From assembly GCF_008727795.1 (NCBI RefSeq), contig NZ_CP044222.1, positions 806,001 through 870,000 on the forward strand: a DNA stretch of 64,000 bases, read 5' to 3'. The DNA comes from Nitrincola iocasae. Its GTDB lineage: Bacteria; Pseudomonadota; Gammaproteobacteria; Pseudomonadales; Balneatricaceae. The position numbers and the translations under genes are program-made. Below the pieces are notes generated by a model. It ran no database searches and was not told where the DNA came from. It saw only the letters and a program-made list of their open reading frames with translations. Positions 36,301 through 44,441 of the stretch are shown in pieces. The stretch's first letter is position 1, and each line of letters begins with the position of its first letter.

Positions 36301-37143
36301 GGAGCGGCATCGGGAGCCAGTCCAGAGGGGCCGGATGAACCAGAAGAAGCATCACTGCAAGCGATGGATGTACTGACGGCACCCGATGCACCATCTGCAG
36401 TTGATACCGCGCCTTCTGCACAGCCTGCACCGATGGTAGCATCACCCGTGCAGTCATCGCCCTTAATCCATACCACGGTCGCAACGGACACGCCAAGTCC
36501 TGCATTGAATATAAGCCCATTCAATCCCAGTGCAGCCCCCATTAGCATGGCTGGTGAAAGTAATATCATTGCACCAGAAGGAGAAGGTGATTCGGGTTTT
36601 GGTGTTCGTGATGCGGTATCGATCGGCGTAGGTGTTGTTCCTGTTGCTGGGTCAGTCCAATCCGTTGTTGAGCTGGTATCGGGTAAAGATTATATTACGG
36701 GAGAAGAGACTAGCCGCGCTTGGGCAGCCGCAGGAATCATTGCGGGCATTATCCCGGGTGGTAAGGGGGTTTTGAAAGCGGCACAAACCGGCTTGCGAGT
36801 GCGTAAGGTAGCTAAGGCTGGGGATGATGTAGCAGGACCGCTTGCTAGAGGGCGTGCATCAGAAGCTAGAGTTTTAGATGATCTTGGGTTACCAAAAAAT
36901 ACAAAAAAAGTTAGCACAGATGAAGGAAATGCTATACCTGATGCGATGACATCTACCCGCTCAATTGAAGTCAAAGATTGTAAAAGTGTAGCATGCACAA
37001 GGCAAGTTCGCATCCAGACCGAAGCAGCAAGGCAATCAGGCCGTGAGTCGGTGTTGGTTACGGGAGAAAGGACTCATGTCACCCCGCAAACTAGAGAGGC
37101 GTTTGATCGAATTATCAGACGCGATGATTTAGGACCTCAGTGA
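34255..37143 (+). CDS. vgrG: Evolved VgrG-1 with C-terminal Tox-REase-7-like nuclease
   Basis: A 962-residue spike protein. Residues 1 to about 680 are a standard TssI/VgrG (gp27-like, then a gp5 OB-fold near FPWDRYGKYNENSSCWVRVS, then a beta-helix rich in VGxNET repeats). A Pro/Ala-rich linker (about 695-765) leads to a pre-toxin segment with hydrophobic glycine motifs (about 775-855, GVGVVPVAGSVQSVVELVSG). The last ~100 residues (864-962) resemble the Tox-REase-7 family: RGRASEARVLDDLGLPKNTK, with a PD-x8-ExK site formed by Asp896, Glu905 and Lys907. It likely cuts DNA in the target cytosol. ATG 34255 follows AAAGGAAA. Its stop overlaps the immunity gene. Confidence 0.9.
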   Translation: MAHFSQQPRLLSIDSPLGQDTLLLTRIEGEEALSSLFSFEIEMYSTRQSILPAEIVGKNVTLKLMQADDQGLKTDSHTVINGFVRQFRGEGSQLQDLRCYSAEVVPWLWFLTQTSDSKVFQHKNIRQIASEVFADNGFSDFEFRLIGQHPVRDYCVQYQESDFTFLSRLFEEEGIYYFFKHSQGQHILVLADHSSAPETCEESSVTYRTGSLSAHTIHSWSHQHSFRTGRYAKRDYDFKKPSDVMQTGIKGDMDVPSIGRYEQYLYPGRYYNKGLGESLTRLRIEHDEALHDQVLGKSTCRTFRTGHTFDLSRHDDNPGELDTYLLVSIQHDAADYSYTSRDEETRHYENCFVCMPASRVYRPPLKTGWPKMLGPQHAMIVGPPGEEIYTDAFGRVKVQFPWDRYGKYNENSSCWVRVSHQWAGKNWGSIYIPRIGQEVIVDFYDGNPDRPIITGRVYNAEQMPPWNLPANKTQSGVLTRSSKGGTADNANCIRFEDLKGEEQLFIHAEKNQDIEVENDETHWVGRDREKTIDRDETVVVRHDRTEDVGNNETISIVNNRKETVGGNEKVSIAKNHTHSIGKTEIKSVGLARIQAVGLNETLTVGGMQQSLVGLSRIQRVGIKDSLKVGKTLSIEAGETIELVCGASKIVLTPSAIHLDSPTIHILGGSAVNIDGGTVNINCGAASGASPEGPDEPEEASLQAMDVLTAPDAPSAVDTAPSAQPAPMVASPVQSSPLIHTTVATDTPSPALNISPFNPSAAPISMAGESNIIAPEGEGDSGFGVRDAVSIGVGVVPVAGSVQSVVELVSGKDYITGEETSRAWAAAGIIAGIIPGGKGVLKAAQTGLRVRKVAKAGDDVAGPLARGRASEARVLDDLGLPKNTKKVSTDEGNAIPDAMTSTRSIEVKDCKSVACTRQVRIQTEAARQSGRESVLVTGERTHVTPQTREAFDRIIRRDDLGPQ

Positions 37144-37874
37144 TGATTAAGACGAAACTTTATTTTAAAAATGGCACCGATTCTGGAGTTCTTACGGAAG
37201 CGCTAACAGTGTTGCCAGAGTCGATTCGACCAATATATTTTGCAGAGGACGAAGGTAGAGTTATTAAGGCTAATGTGCTGTCAGATACGGAACGCTTCCA
37301 GACTTTTCTGAAGGAAAACTCCATCGGTTTTTTCCTGTACTCTGAAAATAAAACCTGTATTGATATCTCAACGCCACGTAGTGGTTATGCTGAAGTTACT
37401 CTTTGGTTGACCGAAGACTTATCTGGAGAGTTGAGTATAGCGCTGTTTCAGAGTTTGATCGGTTGTAAACCAGTATTTGGATATGCTTGCGAAGATGGTG
37501 AATACGATCACCGCAACAGGTATTATATCACGATAGGAAAAAACCACGTTGAGGACTGGATAGGCCGGAAACTGGATCAATACATTTCCGGTGTTTACTG
37601 GTATACGTTACTCTCTGATGGGTTGCTAGCGCAGCATGGTGTCAAACTGGTCGATTTAGTAGATGAGGCTATGTGTGCTGAATCATTGGGGGATGGCTCG
37701 CTGCATCTGTTGAAATTTTTTGATAATCCAGAAGACTGGAGGGGTAATGCCAGTCGTCTAGATAACTTATGTGAGCGAGTTGAGGGCGTTTTTTCCCGTT
37801 CTTCTGTAGAAGAGGCTGTGATAGGGGTGACGAACTTTCTAGAATATGACGATATCATTGCTAATTGGAGGTGA
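37143..37874 (+). CDS. Probable immunity protein for the VgrG-1 nuclease
   Basis: A 243-residue soluble protein, no signal peptide and no membrane helix, so cytosolic, as needed to neutralise an imported nuclease. It begins IKTKLYFKNGTDSGVLTEAL and contains RPIYFAEDEGRVIKANVL and GFFLYSENKTCIDIS; the pattern may belong to one of the Imm families (Imm52-like), but I am not certain. ATG 37143 overlaps the vgrG-1 stop (TGATG), giving strict coupling of toxin and antidote. The DNA is more AT-rich than the vgrG core, typical of the variable part of polymorphic toxin loci. Confidence 0.75.
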   Translation: MIKTKLYFKNGTDSGVLTEALTVLPESIRPIYFAEDEGRVIKANVLSDTERFQTFLKENSIGFFLYSENKTCIDISTPRSGYAEVTLWLTEDLSGELSIALFQSLIGCKPVFGYACEDGEYDHRNRYYITIGKNHVEDWIGRKLDQYISGVYWYTLLSDGLLAQHGVKLVDLVDEAMCAESLGDGSLHLLKFFDNPEDWRGNASRLDNLCERVEGVFSRSSVEEAVIGVTNFLEYDDIIANWR

Positions 37875-37918
37875 TTTTTTTCTATTAGGGTTTACTACTC
37901 AAGTTACGGTGTCCCGTC

Positions 37919-38110
37919 CACTGTCCGCAAGGCAGTTGGGTATGTGAAAACCAATAAAATTGATTAAGCTTCGATCAGTTTTGCGTTAGATATGTGCAAT
38001 CGAGTGTCAAATGACAGCTTTAAAACGCCTATTTTTAGCAACCGACACTCACTTTTTTCGGCATTGGGCTGCTTTCGAGTAGGGTATGCCCCTGTTCTTT
38101 GCGGACAGTG
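37919..38110. repeat. Inverted-repeat-bounded 192-bp segment (IS end or MITE-like)
   Basis: CACTGTCCGCAA at 37919-37930 is matched perfectly in inverse orientation by TTGCGGACAGTG at 38099-38110, with weaker similarity continuing inward (GGTATG against GGCATACC). There is no gene inside. An inner GAGTGTC/GACACTC pair is also present. The right-hand repeat lies about 40 bp beyond the transposase stop, where an IS end is expected. It may be a leftover IS end pair or a small non-autonomous element. The rest of 37875-38146 shows nothing else I can support. Confidence 0.5.
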
Positions 38111-38146
38111 TGTTTGTGTTGTTTTTTAAAGAGCAATGTTTATTGA

Positions 38147-38470
38147 TTATGTGGGTGGTGCGTAAAAACCACGTAATGCGCCATGCCATAATGACACATA
38201 GAACCAGCTACTCGCCTTAGGTGGTTCAAGACCTAGCCAGACTTCAGCGGGTGTTCGTCCTCCCAGACTCTGGTGCAGTCGAATCTGGATATTCCACCCA
38301 AAAAAAGTGGGCACTTGCTTACCCAGTTGCGTGGCATCCTCAATCAGGATTTGGCGGATATGGGTTTTGAAGGTGCCAAAGAAGCGTTCGATCCGACCAT
38401 TCTGCCAAGGGCAATGCTTCTCGGTGGTTTGGTGTCGTATGCCTAGTAGCCATAAGCCGAAGCGGAATAG
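38147..38470 (-). pseudogene. Transposase fragment (DDE integrase-core C-terminus)
   Basis: The reverse strand reads without interruption for 107 codons to a TAA at 38147-38149. It contains CPWQNGRIERFFGTFKTHIR, which holds the last Glu of the DDE triad, and RLHQSLGGRTPAEVWLGLEP, typical of the rve-type integrase core of IS3/IS481-like transposases. The N-terminal part and start codon are missing: the frame runs straight into the hcp remnant at 38471. It is a decayed insertion sequence whose arrival or deletion removed the front of an hcp gene. Confidence 0.85.
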
Positions 38471-38635
38471 GTTAGTGGCTACAGCGTATCAGCCGATGAA
38501 GACAATCGTCCACAAGAGTCGATCACACTCAACTTTACCAAGATTGAGATGAAATACACTCCATGGGATGAAGCTCACCGTCCAGAAGGTAGCGTACCTG
38601 CGGGTTACGATATTGCACTGGGCGTTAAGCTATAA
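38471..38635 (+). pseudogene. Hcp C-terminal remnant (third hcp)
   Basis: The last 55 codons of an hcp (VSGYSVSADEDNRPQES, then TLNFTKIEMKYTPWDEAHRP to the stop), in frame and still close to copy 1 and copy 2. The 5' two thirds are gone and replaced by the transposase fragment. It lies 159 bp before vgrG-2, mirroring hcp-2 before vgrG-1. Confidence 0.93.
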
Positions 38636-38649
38636 GCTTAGGCGGAATC

Positions 38650-38685
38650 AATGTCTACTAGATGACTATCCAGTAGACATTTTTT
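38650..38685 (+). terminator. Terminator behind the hcp remnant
   Basis: AATGTCTACT and AGTAGACATT pair into a 10-bp stem with a 12-base loop, followed by a run of six T. It is the homologue of the hairpin at 34102 behind hcp-2. Confidence 0.8.
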
Positions 38686-38794
38686 AACTGCACATCATAC
38701 CATTGACCTAAGCAGTACAAGGTTAAGCGAAAAGGACGAGTGCGCCTTAGCATAGGACGCTGTGTTCCGCACATGTGCTTGTAAAGGAAATACC

Positions 38795-40840
38795 ATGGCT
38801 CATTTTTCACAACAATCTCGCCTGCTGTCCATGGACAGCCCCCTGGGTCAAGACACGGTCCTACTCACCCGTGTTGAAGGCGAGGAGGCTCTGTCGAGCT
38901 TGTTTTCGTTAGAAATAGAGATGTACTCCATCCGTCAGTCGATTTTACCTGCTGAGATTGTTGGTAAAAACGTCACCCTCAAGCTGATGCAAGCGGATGA
39001 TCAGGGCCTCAAAACTGACTCACATACAGTGATTAACGGTTTTGTACGCCAGTTTCGGGGTGAAGGCAGTCAGCTGCAAGACTTACGCTGTTACTCGGCA
39101 GAAGTCGTGCCCTGGTTATGGTTTTTAACCCAAACCAGTGACTCCAAAGTCTTTCAGCACAAAAATATCCGCCAGATTGCCAGTGAGGTGTTTGCCGATA
39201 ACGGTTTCAGTGATTTTGAATTTCGCTTGATCGGTCAGCACCCTGTCCGTGATTACTGTGTGCAGTATCAGGAAAGTGATTTCACCTTTTTATCCCGTCT
39301 GTTTGAAGAAGAGGGCATCTACTACTTCTTCAAGCACAGCCAAGGCCAGCATATCCTCGTGCTGGCAGACCATAGCAGTGCCCCGGAAACCTGTGAAGAA
39401 AGTTCAGTCACCTTCCGCACCGGTTCCTTAAGTGCGCACACTATTCATAGTTGGTCACACCAGCACAGCTTTCGTACCGGACGCTACGCCAAACGCGATT
39501 ACGACTTTAAAAAACCATCCGATGTGATGCAAACCGGTATCAAAGGGGACATGGACGTGCCGGGCATAGGTCACTATGAGCAGTATCTTTACCCGGGCCG
39601 TTATTACAACAAAGGCTTGGGTGAGAGCCTCACACGCCTGCGTATCGAACACGACGAAGCGCTGCATGATCAGGTGTTGGGCAAAAGTACCTGCCGCACC
39701 TTCCGCACAGGCCACACCTTTGATCTATCCCGACACGATGACAACCCCGGTGAACTCGATACCTATCTGTTGGTGAGCATCCAGCACGATGCGGCGGATT
39801 ACAGCTACACCAGCCGCGATGAAGAGACACGCCATTACGAAAACTGTTTTGTGTGCATGCCCGCCTCACGCGTCTACCGACCGCCACTAAAAACCGGTTG
39901 GCCCAAAATGCTCGGCCCACAGCACGCCAGGGTGGTGGGCCCTCCAGGCGAAGAGATCTACACCGATGCGTTCGGTCGGGTCAAAGTCCAGTTTCCCTGG
40001 GATCGTTACGGCGAATATAACGAGAATAGCTCCTGCTGGGTCCGTGTCAGTCATCAATGGGCCGGTAAAAACTGGGGCTCGATTTACATACCCCGTATCG
40101 GTCAGGAAGTCATTGTCGACTTCTACGATGGCAACCCCGATCGCCCCATTATCACCGGTCGGGTCTACAACGCCGAACAGATGCCGCCCTGGAACCTGCC
40201 CGCCAACAAAACCCAAAGTGGTGTCCTCTCCCGCTCCAGTAAAGGGGGTACGGCGGATAATGCCAACTGTATTCGCTTTGAAGACCTGAAAGGCGAAGAA
40301 CAACTCTTTATCCACGCCGAAAAGAACCAGGATATCGAAGTCGAGAACGATGAAACCCATTGGGTCGGTCGCGACCGGGAAAAAACCATCGATCGGGATG
40401 AAACGGTCGTCGTTAAACATGACCGTACCGAAGACGTCGGCAATAACGAAACCATCAGCATCGTCAACAACCGCAAAGAAACCGTGGGTGGTAACGAAAA
40501 GGTCTCGATTGCCAAAAACCACACCCATAGCATCGGCAAAACCGAGATCAAAAGTGTCGGTTTAGCCCGCATTCAAGCGGTGGGCCTGAATGAAACCCTC
40601 ACCGTGGGCGGCATGCAGCAAAGCCTTGTCGGCTTATCTCGAATCCAACGCGTGGGCATCAAAGACAGCTTAAAAGTCGGCAAGACCCTGAGCATCGAAG
40701 CGGGTGAAACCATCGAGCTGGTCTGCGGTGCCTCCAAAATCGTGCTAACGCCCAGTGCCATCCACCTCGACAGCCCCACCATTCATATTCTGGGTGGCAG
40801 TGCGGTGAATATCGATGGAGGAACGGTCAATATCAACTGC
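38795..40840 (+). repeat. Direct repeat: vgrG core, copy 2
   Basis: Second copy of the ~2.05-kb vgrG core repeat, the partner of 34255-36300. Most differences are silent or clustered near positions 38820-38940, 39540-39570 and 39930-40030. Confidence 0.9.
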
Positions 40841-41920
40841 GGCGTGGCGTCAGGGGCTAGCCCTGAAGGGCCGGATGCCTCGGAGACTGCCTCACTGCTA
40901 TCCAACATTACCCCCGTCATGGCCGCCGGGTTGGCGATGTTCAGTGGAAAAGAAGTCGGCGGTAGTGTGCCCGAGGCATCTGCTGCCCAGTTGGAATCCG
41001 AAGAAGGTATTACACGCAAAGAACGCTATGAGATGCGCAAGGAGCTGATTAGCACCACAGCTGATATTCCCGAACTGACCAATGCCCGTGAGCGTCTAGA
41101 TTTTAATAATGATAACATCATACGGGCTGAAGCCGCTCAGTATGTCTACGCTCACGATGCCTATTATCGTGGTGAATCAGATGTATTACCTGAACCCCCT
41201 GAAGGCCTTAGGGCTCTTGGTGCTGATGAGCTAATAGAAAAAGGCTTGGAACCAAGCGATTTTTTAAATGATGAAACCGGCTTTGGCGCCGCTCTATTTG
41301 AGTCTGATATCACTGGCGAAACCATGTTGACCTTTAGGGGGACAACCTCAGGTGTAGACTGGAAAAATAACGCTCAGCAGGGCCTAGGGATTGAATCTGA
41401 GCAATATACGCAGGCGATAAGGTTGAGTAGGCATGTTGATGAAGCTTTAGATGGGGATTTTGTGAATGTTGGCCATTCTTTAGGAGGTGGATTAGCGAGT
41501 GCAGCAGTAGGGGTGACGGGAGCTCAAGGCTATACCTTTAACTCAGCAGGTCTGCACCCTAAAACGCTTTCACGGGAGTTGGAAAACGGTGCTTTATCTT
41601 TTGAAGAAACGAGAGCTTTAATACAATCCCAGGCCGTTAGGGGTGAAGTATTGACTTTAGCACAAAGTACAGGTGTAAAAGCCTTAGTCACAGGTCTTGC
41701 CGCCAAGGTGGCAGGCCCTGTAGGAGCTTTTATAACGGGAATGGGCTTTGCCGGACTAAACTGGTTGCCTAAAGCATCCGGTAGCTTGTCGACTTTACCA
41801 AGCGTAAAAGGGGGAAATCCGTTGGCTCGACATGGAATGGATCAAGTTGTACAAGGGATAGAAGCACAAAAGCAAGAAGATATTCAAACCATTTCCAACC
41901 ATGCCAAAGGAATGTTATGA
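38795..41920 (+). CDS. vgrG: Evolved VgrG-2 with C-terminal lipase domain
   Basis: A 1041-residue spike. Residues 1 to about 685 are almost identical to VgrG-1. The C-terminal ~340 residues form an alpha/beta-hydrolase effector: FRGTTSGVDWKNNAQQGLGI, then VNVGHSLGGGLASAAVG with the nucleophile elbow GHSLGGG at 893-899 (Ser895), as in class 3 lipases and T6SS Tle phospholipases. A hydrophobic glycine-rich stretch (ALVTGLAAKVAGPVGAFITG) follows near 965-985. It probably hydrolyses membrane lipids of target cells. ATG 38795 follows AAAGGAAA. The stop overlaps the ankyrin gene (ATGA), which fits a toxin/immunity pair. Confidence 0.9.
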   Translation: MAHFSQQSRLLSMDSPLGQDTVLLTRVEGEEALSSLFSLEIEMYSIRQSILPAEIVGKNVTLKLMQADDQGLKTDSHTVINGFVRQFRGEGSQLQDLRCYSAEVVPWLWFLTQTSDSKVFQHKNIRQIASEVFADNGFSDFEFRLIGQHPVRDYCVQYQESDFTFLSRLFEEEGIYYFFKHSQGQHILVLADHSSAPETCEESSVTFRTGSLSAHTIHSWSHQHSFRTGRYAKRDYDFKKPSDVMQTGIKGDMDVPGIGHYEQYLYPGRYYNKGLGESLTRLRIEHDEALHDQVLGKSTCRTFRTGHTFDLSRHDDNPGELDTYLLVSIQHDAADYSYTSRDEETRHYENCFVCMPASRVYRPPLKTGWPKMLGPQHARVVGPPGEEIYTDAFGRVKVQFPWDRYGEYNENSSCWVRVSHQWAGKNWGSIYIPRIGQEVIVDFYDGNPDRPIITGRVYNAEQMPPWNLPANKTQSGVLSRSSKGGTADNANCIRFEDLKGEEQLFIHAEKNQDIEVENDETHWVGRDREKTIDRDETVVVKHDRTEDVGNNETISIVNNRKETVGGNEKVSIAKNHTHSIGKTEIKSVGLARIQAVGLNETLTVGGMQQSLVGLSRIQRVGIKDSLKVGKTLSIEAGETIELVCGASKIVLTPSAIHLDSPTIHILGGSAVNIDGGTVNINCGVASGASPEGPDASETASLLSNITPVMAAGLAMFSGKEVGGSVPEASAAQLESEEGITRKERYEMRKELISTTADIPELTNARERLDFNNDNIIRAEAAQYVYAHDAYYRGESDVLPEPPEGLRALGADELIEKGLEPSDFLNDETGFGAALFESDITGETMLTFRGTTSGVDWKNNAQQGLGIESEQYTQAIRLSRHVDEALDGDFVNVGHSLGGGLASAAVGVTGAQGYTFNSAGLHPKTLSRELENGALSFEETRALIQSQAVRGEVLTLAQSTGVKALVTGLAAKVAGPVGAFITGMGFAGLNWLPKASGSLSTLPSVKGGNPLARHGMDQVVQGIEAQKQEDIQTISNHAKGML

Positions 41921-42738
41921 CCGGTGATATACAACAGCGCACATTTTGGACCCTAATGTCCTTAGGTCTCATTATACTTTTAACCGGATGCTTACAGGTA
42001 GGAACAGCTATGAACAACAAACAATTTCCAGCGGATCAATATTTTGATGAACCGATGGTAGCATTTCTAAATGCAGTTAAACGAAACGATCGTCAGCAAG
42101 CACAGTCGGTACGTGATCAAGGGCTTGATTTGAATATTAATGGTCGTGAAGGCATCACACCACTGATGTGGATCATTATGCAATGGGATCTTCAAGCGAC
42201 GGAGTTGATGTTGCAGTTGGGTGCGGATCCAAATTTTCCAGTTAAGTATTCAAATAGGCTGGTTGGTGTCACTTATAGTCAACCACTGGCCATAATTGCT
42301 GGTGGTAATAATACCGCTTTACTGAAATTGTTGTTGCAGTATGGTGCAGATCCTAATTCTACAAATGCAACAAATCAGCGTCCTTTATTCAAAGCTATAA
42401 GCCAGGATAACTGGGAGCATTTTGAAATTCTGCTAGCGGCCGGTGCTGATATGGATGCAGTGGATAATTCAGGTGCTAATGCTGCTTTACATGCTGTTTA
42501 CGTTAGTAGATACGCATTTGCTTTGGAATTAATACAACGAGGATCTGCACCAAACTTAATCTCGAGTACAGGAGGCTCTATAGCCACTAATTTATATAAG
42601 GTAGAATCTGATTCGCGTATGCAGTTTGGACCACTGCTAGAACAGATTAAAGCCCTTCTAATCGAAAAAGGCATCCCTTATCCACCGCCAACCCCAGCCG
42701 AGCAGCGTGAAATCCGAGCAAGGCTGCAGACGCAATAA
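41917..42738 (+). CDS. Ankyrin-repeat lipoprotein, probable immunity to the VgrG-2 lipase (copy 1)
   Basis: A 273-residue lipoprotein. A signal of ~25 residues ends in the lipobox LTGC (Cys25). About four ankyrin repeats follow (INGREGITPLMWIIMQWDLQ, ATELMLQLGADPNFPV, LLKLLLQYGADPNSTN, HFEILLAAGADMDAVD), and the C-terminus is Pro-rich (YPPPTPAEQREIRARLQTQ). An envelope-anchored ankyrin protein directly coupled (ATGA) to a lipase-type VgrG is best explained as periplasmic immunity against that lipase. A paralogue follows at 43219. Confidence 0.82.
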   Translation: MTGDIQQRTFWTLMSLGLIILLTGCLQVGTAMNNKQFPADQYFDEPMVAFLNAVKRNDRQQAQSVRDQGLDLNINGREGITPLMWIIMQWDLQATELMLQLGADPNFPVKYSNRLVGVTYSQPLAIIAGGNNTALLKLLLQYGADPNSTNATNQRPLFKAISQDNWEHFEILLAAGADMDAVDNSGANAALHAVYVSRYAFALELIQRGSAPNLISSTGGSIATNLYKVESDSRMQFGPLLEQIKALLIEKGIPYPPPTPAEQREIRARLQTQ

Positions 42739-43059
42739 AAAGCATACAATGGATAGTTATAGTTGATGAAACCAACGCAAATGGACATAACTGACACCAA
42801 AGAGCAGAGCATTAGAGATCGATTGATGCGTATGGCCTGTTTAATCTGATAGGCTTGCTCTTTGTGCTTATCTTTATGGCGGCTTGTATTGATCAAGGAG
42901 GGTTAATGCAGCACAAGCTGACCTCCCTCCGACCTAGTACGTCACATGAGTGTTGCGGTTATTATCTGAATTCAGGAAACGTTCCTTGTTGAATGGCTTT
43001 CATGCTGAAAGTTTATTCATAACAGTCTGGTTATATCAAGAAGGCTGACCCCTTGAATA
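42661..43059 (+). repeat. Perfect 399-bp direct repeat, copy 1
   Basis: Identical by eye, base for base, to 43960-44358 (offset 1299). It covers the last 26 codons of the ankyrin gene and ~320 bp of spacer. The spacer holds a short lipobox-like reading stretch (about 42835-42900, LFVLIFMAACIDQGG, no start in frame) and, on the minus strand, CATTCAACAAGGAACG, which resembles the rhs leader. No intact gene in 42739-43060. Confidence 0.92.
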
Positions 43060-43060
43060 A

Positions 43061-43222
43061 AACTGGTTGCCTAAGGCATCCGGTAGCTTGTCTACCTTGC
43101 CAAGCGCAGAAGGGGGGGATCCGTTGGCTCGACATGGAATGAATCAAGTAATACAAGGGATAGAAACACAAAAACAGGAAGATATACAAACCCTATCGAA
43201 TTATTCCAAAGGAATGTTATGA
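43061..43222 (+). pseudogene. Duplicated 3' tail of vgrG-2
   Basis: The last 54 codons of vgrG-2 (NWLPKASGSLSTLPS to KGML and stop) repeated with substitutions, without the rest of the gene. It stops with ATGA overlapping the second ankyrin gene, just as in the parent copy, showing that the duplication unit began inside vgrG-2. Confidence 0.93.
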
Positions 43223-44037
43223 CCAGTGATTTGCAGCAGCGCATATTATGGATCTTGATGTGTTTAGGTCTTCTTATACTTTTAACCGGATGCTTACAGG
43301 TAGGTACAGCAATGAACAACAAACAATTTCCAGCGGATCAATACTTTGATGAACCGATGGCGTCTTTTTTAAATGCAGTAAAGGGTAAAGATCGGCAGCG
43401 GGCTCAGTCCATTTTAGATCAAGGGTTAGATTTAAATATCAATGGGCGGGAGGATATTACGCCATTGTTGTGGATTATCATGCAATGGGATCTGCAAGCG
43501 ACAGAACTGATGTTGCAGTTAGGAGCAGATCCTAATTTTCCGGTGAAGTATACGGATAGACTTGGGGTTAGTTATACACAGCCATTAATGTTTGTAGCTG
43601 GAGGAAATAGCACCCCTTTACTGAAATTGTTGTTGCAGTATGGTGCAGACCCTAATTCTACAAATACAACAAATCAGCGCCCTTTATTCAAAGCTATAAG
43701 TCAAGACAACTGGGAGCATTTTGAAATTCTGCTGGCGGCCGGTGCTGATATGGATGCAGTGGATAATTCTGGGAGAAATGCTGCATTGTATGCAGTCTAT
43801 GTTAGCGGTTATGATTTTTCTTTGAATTTACTGCAGAGAGGGGCTGCTCCGAACCTAATATCAAGCACAGGTGGTTCTATAGCAACTAATATATACGATA
43901 TTGAGTCTAGTTCACGTCGACAACTAGGTCATGTTGGAGAACAGATTAAGGCGCTTCTCATCGAAAAAGGCATCCCTTATCCACCGCCAACCCCAGCCGA
44001 GCAGCGTGAAATCCGAGCAAGGCTGCAGACGCAATAA
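43219..44037 (+). CDS. Ankyrin-repeat lipoprotein, probable immunity protein (copy 2)
   Basis: A 272-residue paralogue of the lipoprotein at 41917, with the same LTGC lipobox and ankyrin repeats. It is diverged in the repeats that vary between immunity alleles (for example NGREDITPLLWIIMQWDLQA, SGYDFSLNLLQRGAAPNLIS) and identical at the C-terminal 26 residues. The preceding vgrG tail is only a fragment, so it may be translated from the leftover TTATGA junction or from its own promoter. It could protect against a variant lipase from related strains. Confidence 0.8.
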   Translation: MTSDLQQRILWILMCLGLLILLTGCLQVGTAMNNKQFPADQYFDEPMASFLNAVKGKDRQRAQSILDQGLDLNINGREDITPLLWIIMQWDLQATELMLQLGADPNFPVKYTDRLGVSYTQPLMFVAGGNSTPLLKLLLQYGADPNSTNTTNQRPLFKAISQDNWEHFEILLAAGADMDAVDNSGRNAALYAVYVSGYDFSLNLLQRGAAPNLISSTGGSIATNIYDIESSSRRQLGHVGEQIKALLIEKGIPYPPPTPAEQREIRARLQTQ

Positions 44038-44358
44038 AAAGCATACAATGGATAGTTATAGTTGATGAAACCAACGCAAATGGACATAACTGACACCAAA
44101 GAGCAGAGCATTAGAGATCGATTGATGCGTATGGCCTGTTTAATCTGATAGGCTTGCTCTTTGTGCTTATCTTTATGGCGGCTTGTATTGATCAAGGAGG
44201 GTTAATGCAGCACAAGCTGACCTCCCTCCGACCTAGTACGTCACATGAGTGTTGCGGTTATTATCTGAATTCAGGAAACGTTCCTTGTTGAATGGCTTTC
44301 ATGCTGAAAGTTTATTCATAACAGTCTGGTTATATCAAGAAGGCTGACCCCTTGAATA
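43960..44358 (+). repeat. Perfect 399-bp direct repeat, copy 2
   Basis: Second copy of 42661-43059. With the vgrG tail and the ankyrin gene it completes a tandem duplication with a ~1.3-kb period. From 44038 to 44553 there is no intact gene: the repeat, then a hairpin at 44411, then the end of a leftward gene. Confidence 0.92.
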
Positions 44359-44410
44359 TTGGTAATCTTGAACAATCAGTGACGCTAGATGGCTGTTCAA
44401 TCAATTAAGA

Positions 44411-44441
44411 ACAGTAGCACGACAGATTTCTGTGCTACTGT
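44411..44441. terminator. Hairpin between convergent genes
   Basis: ACAGTAGCAC and GTGCTACTGT form a perfect 10-bp stem with an 11-base loop, in the gap between the rightward ankyrin gene and the leftward propeller gene. T-rich sequence follows on the plus strand. Probably a terminator, possibly working both ways. Confidence 0.6.

Noticed and set aside
42766..42852. A 28-codon frame MKPTQMDITDTKEQS... in the repeated spacer
   Set aside because: It has no good ribosome site and no homologue that I recognise, and it lies in decayed spacer DNA.
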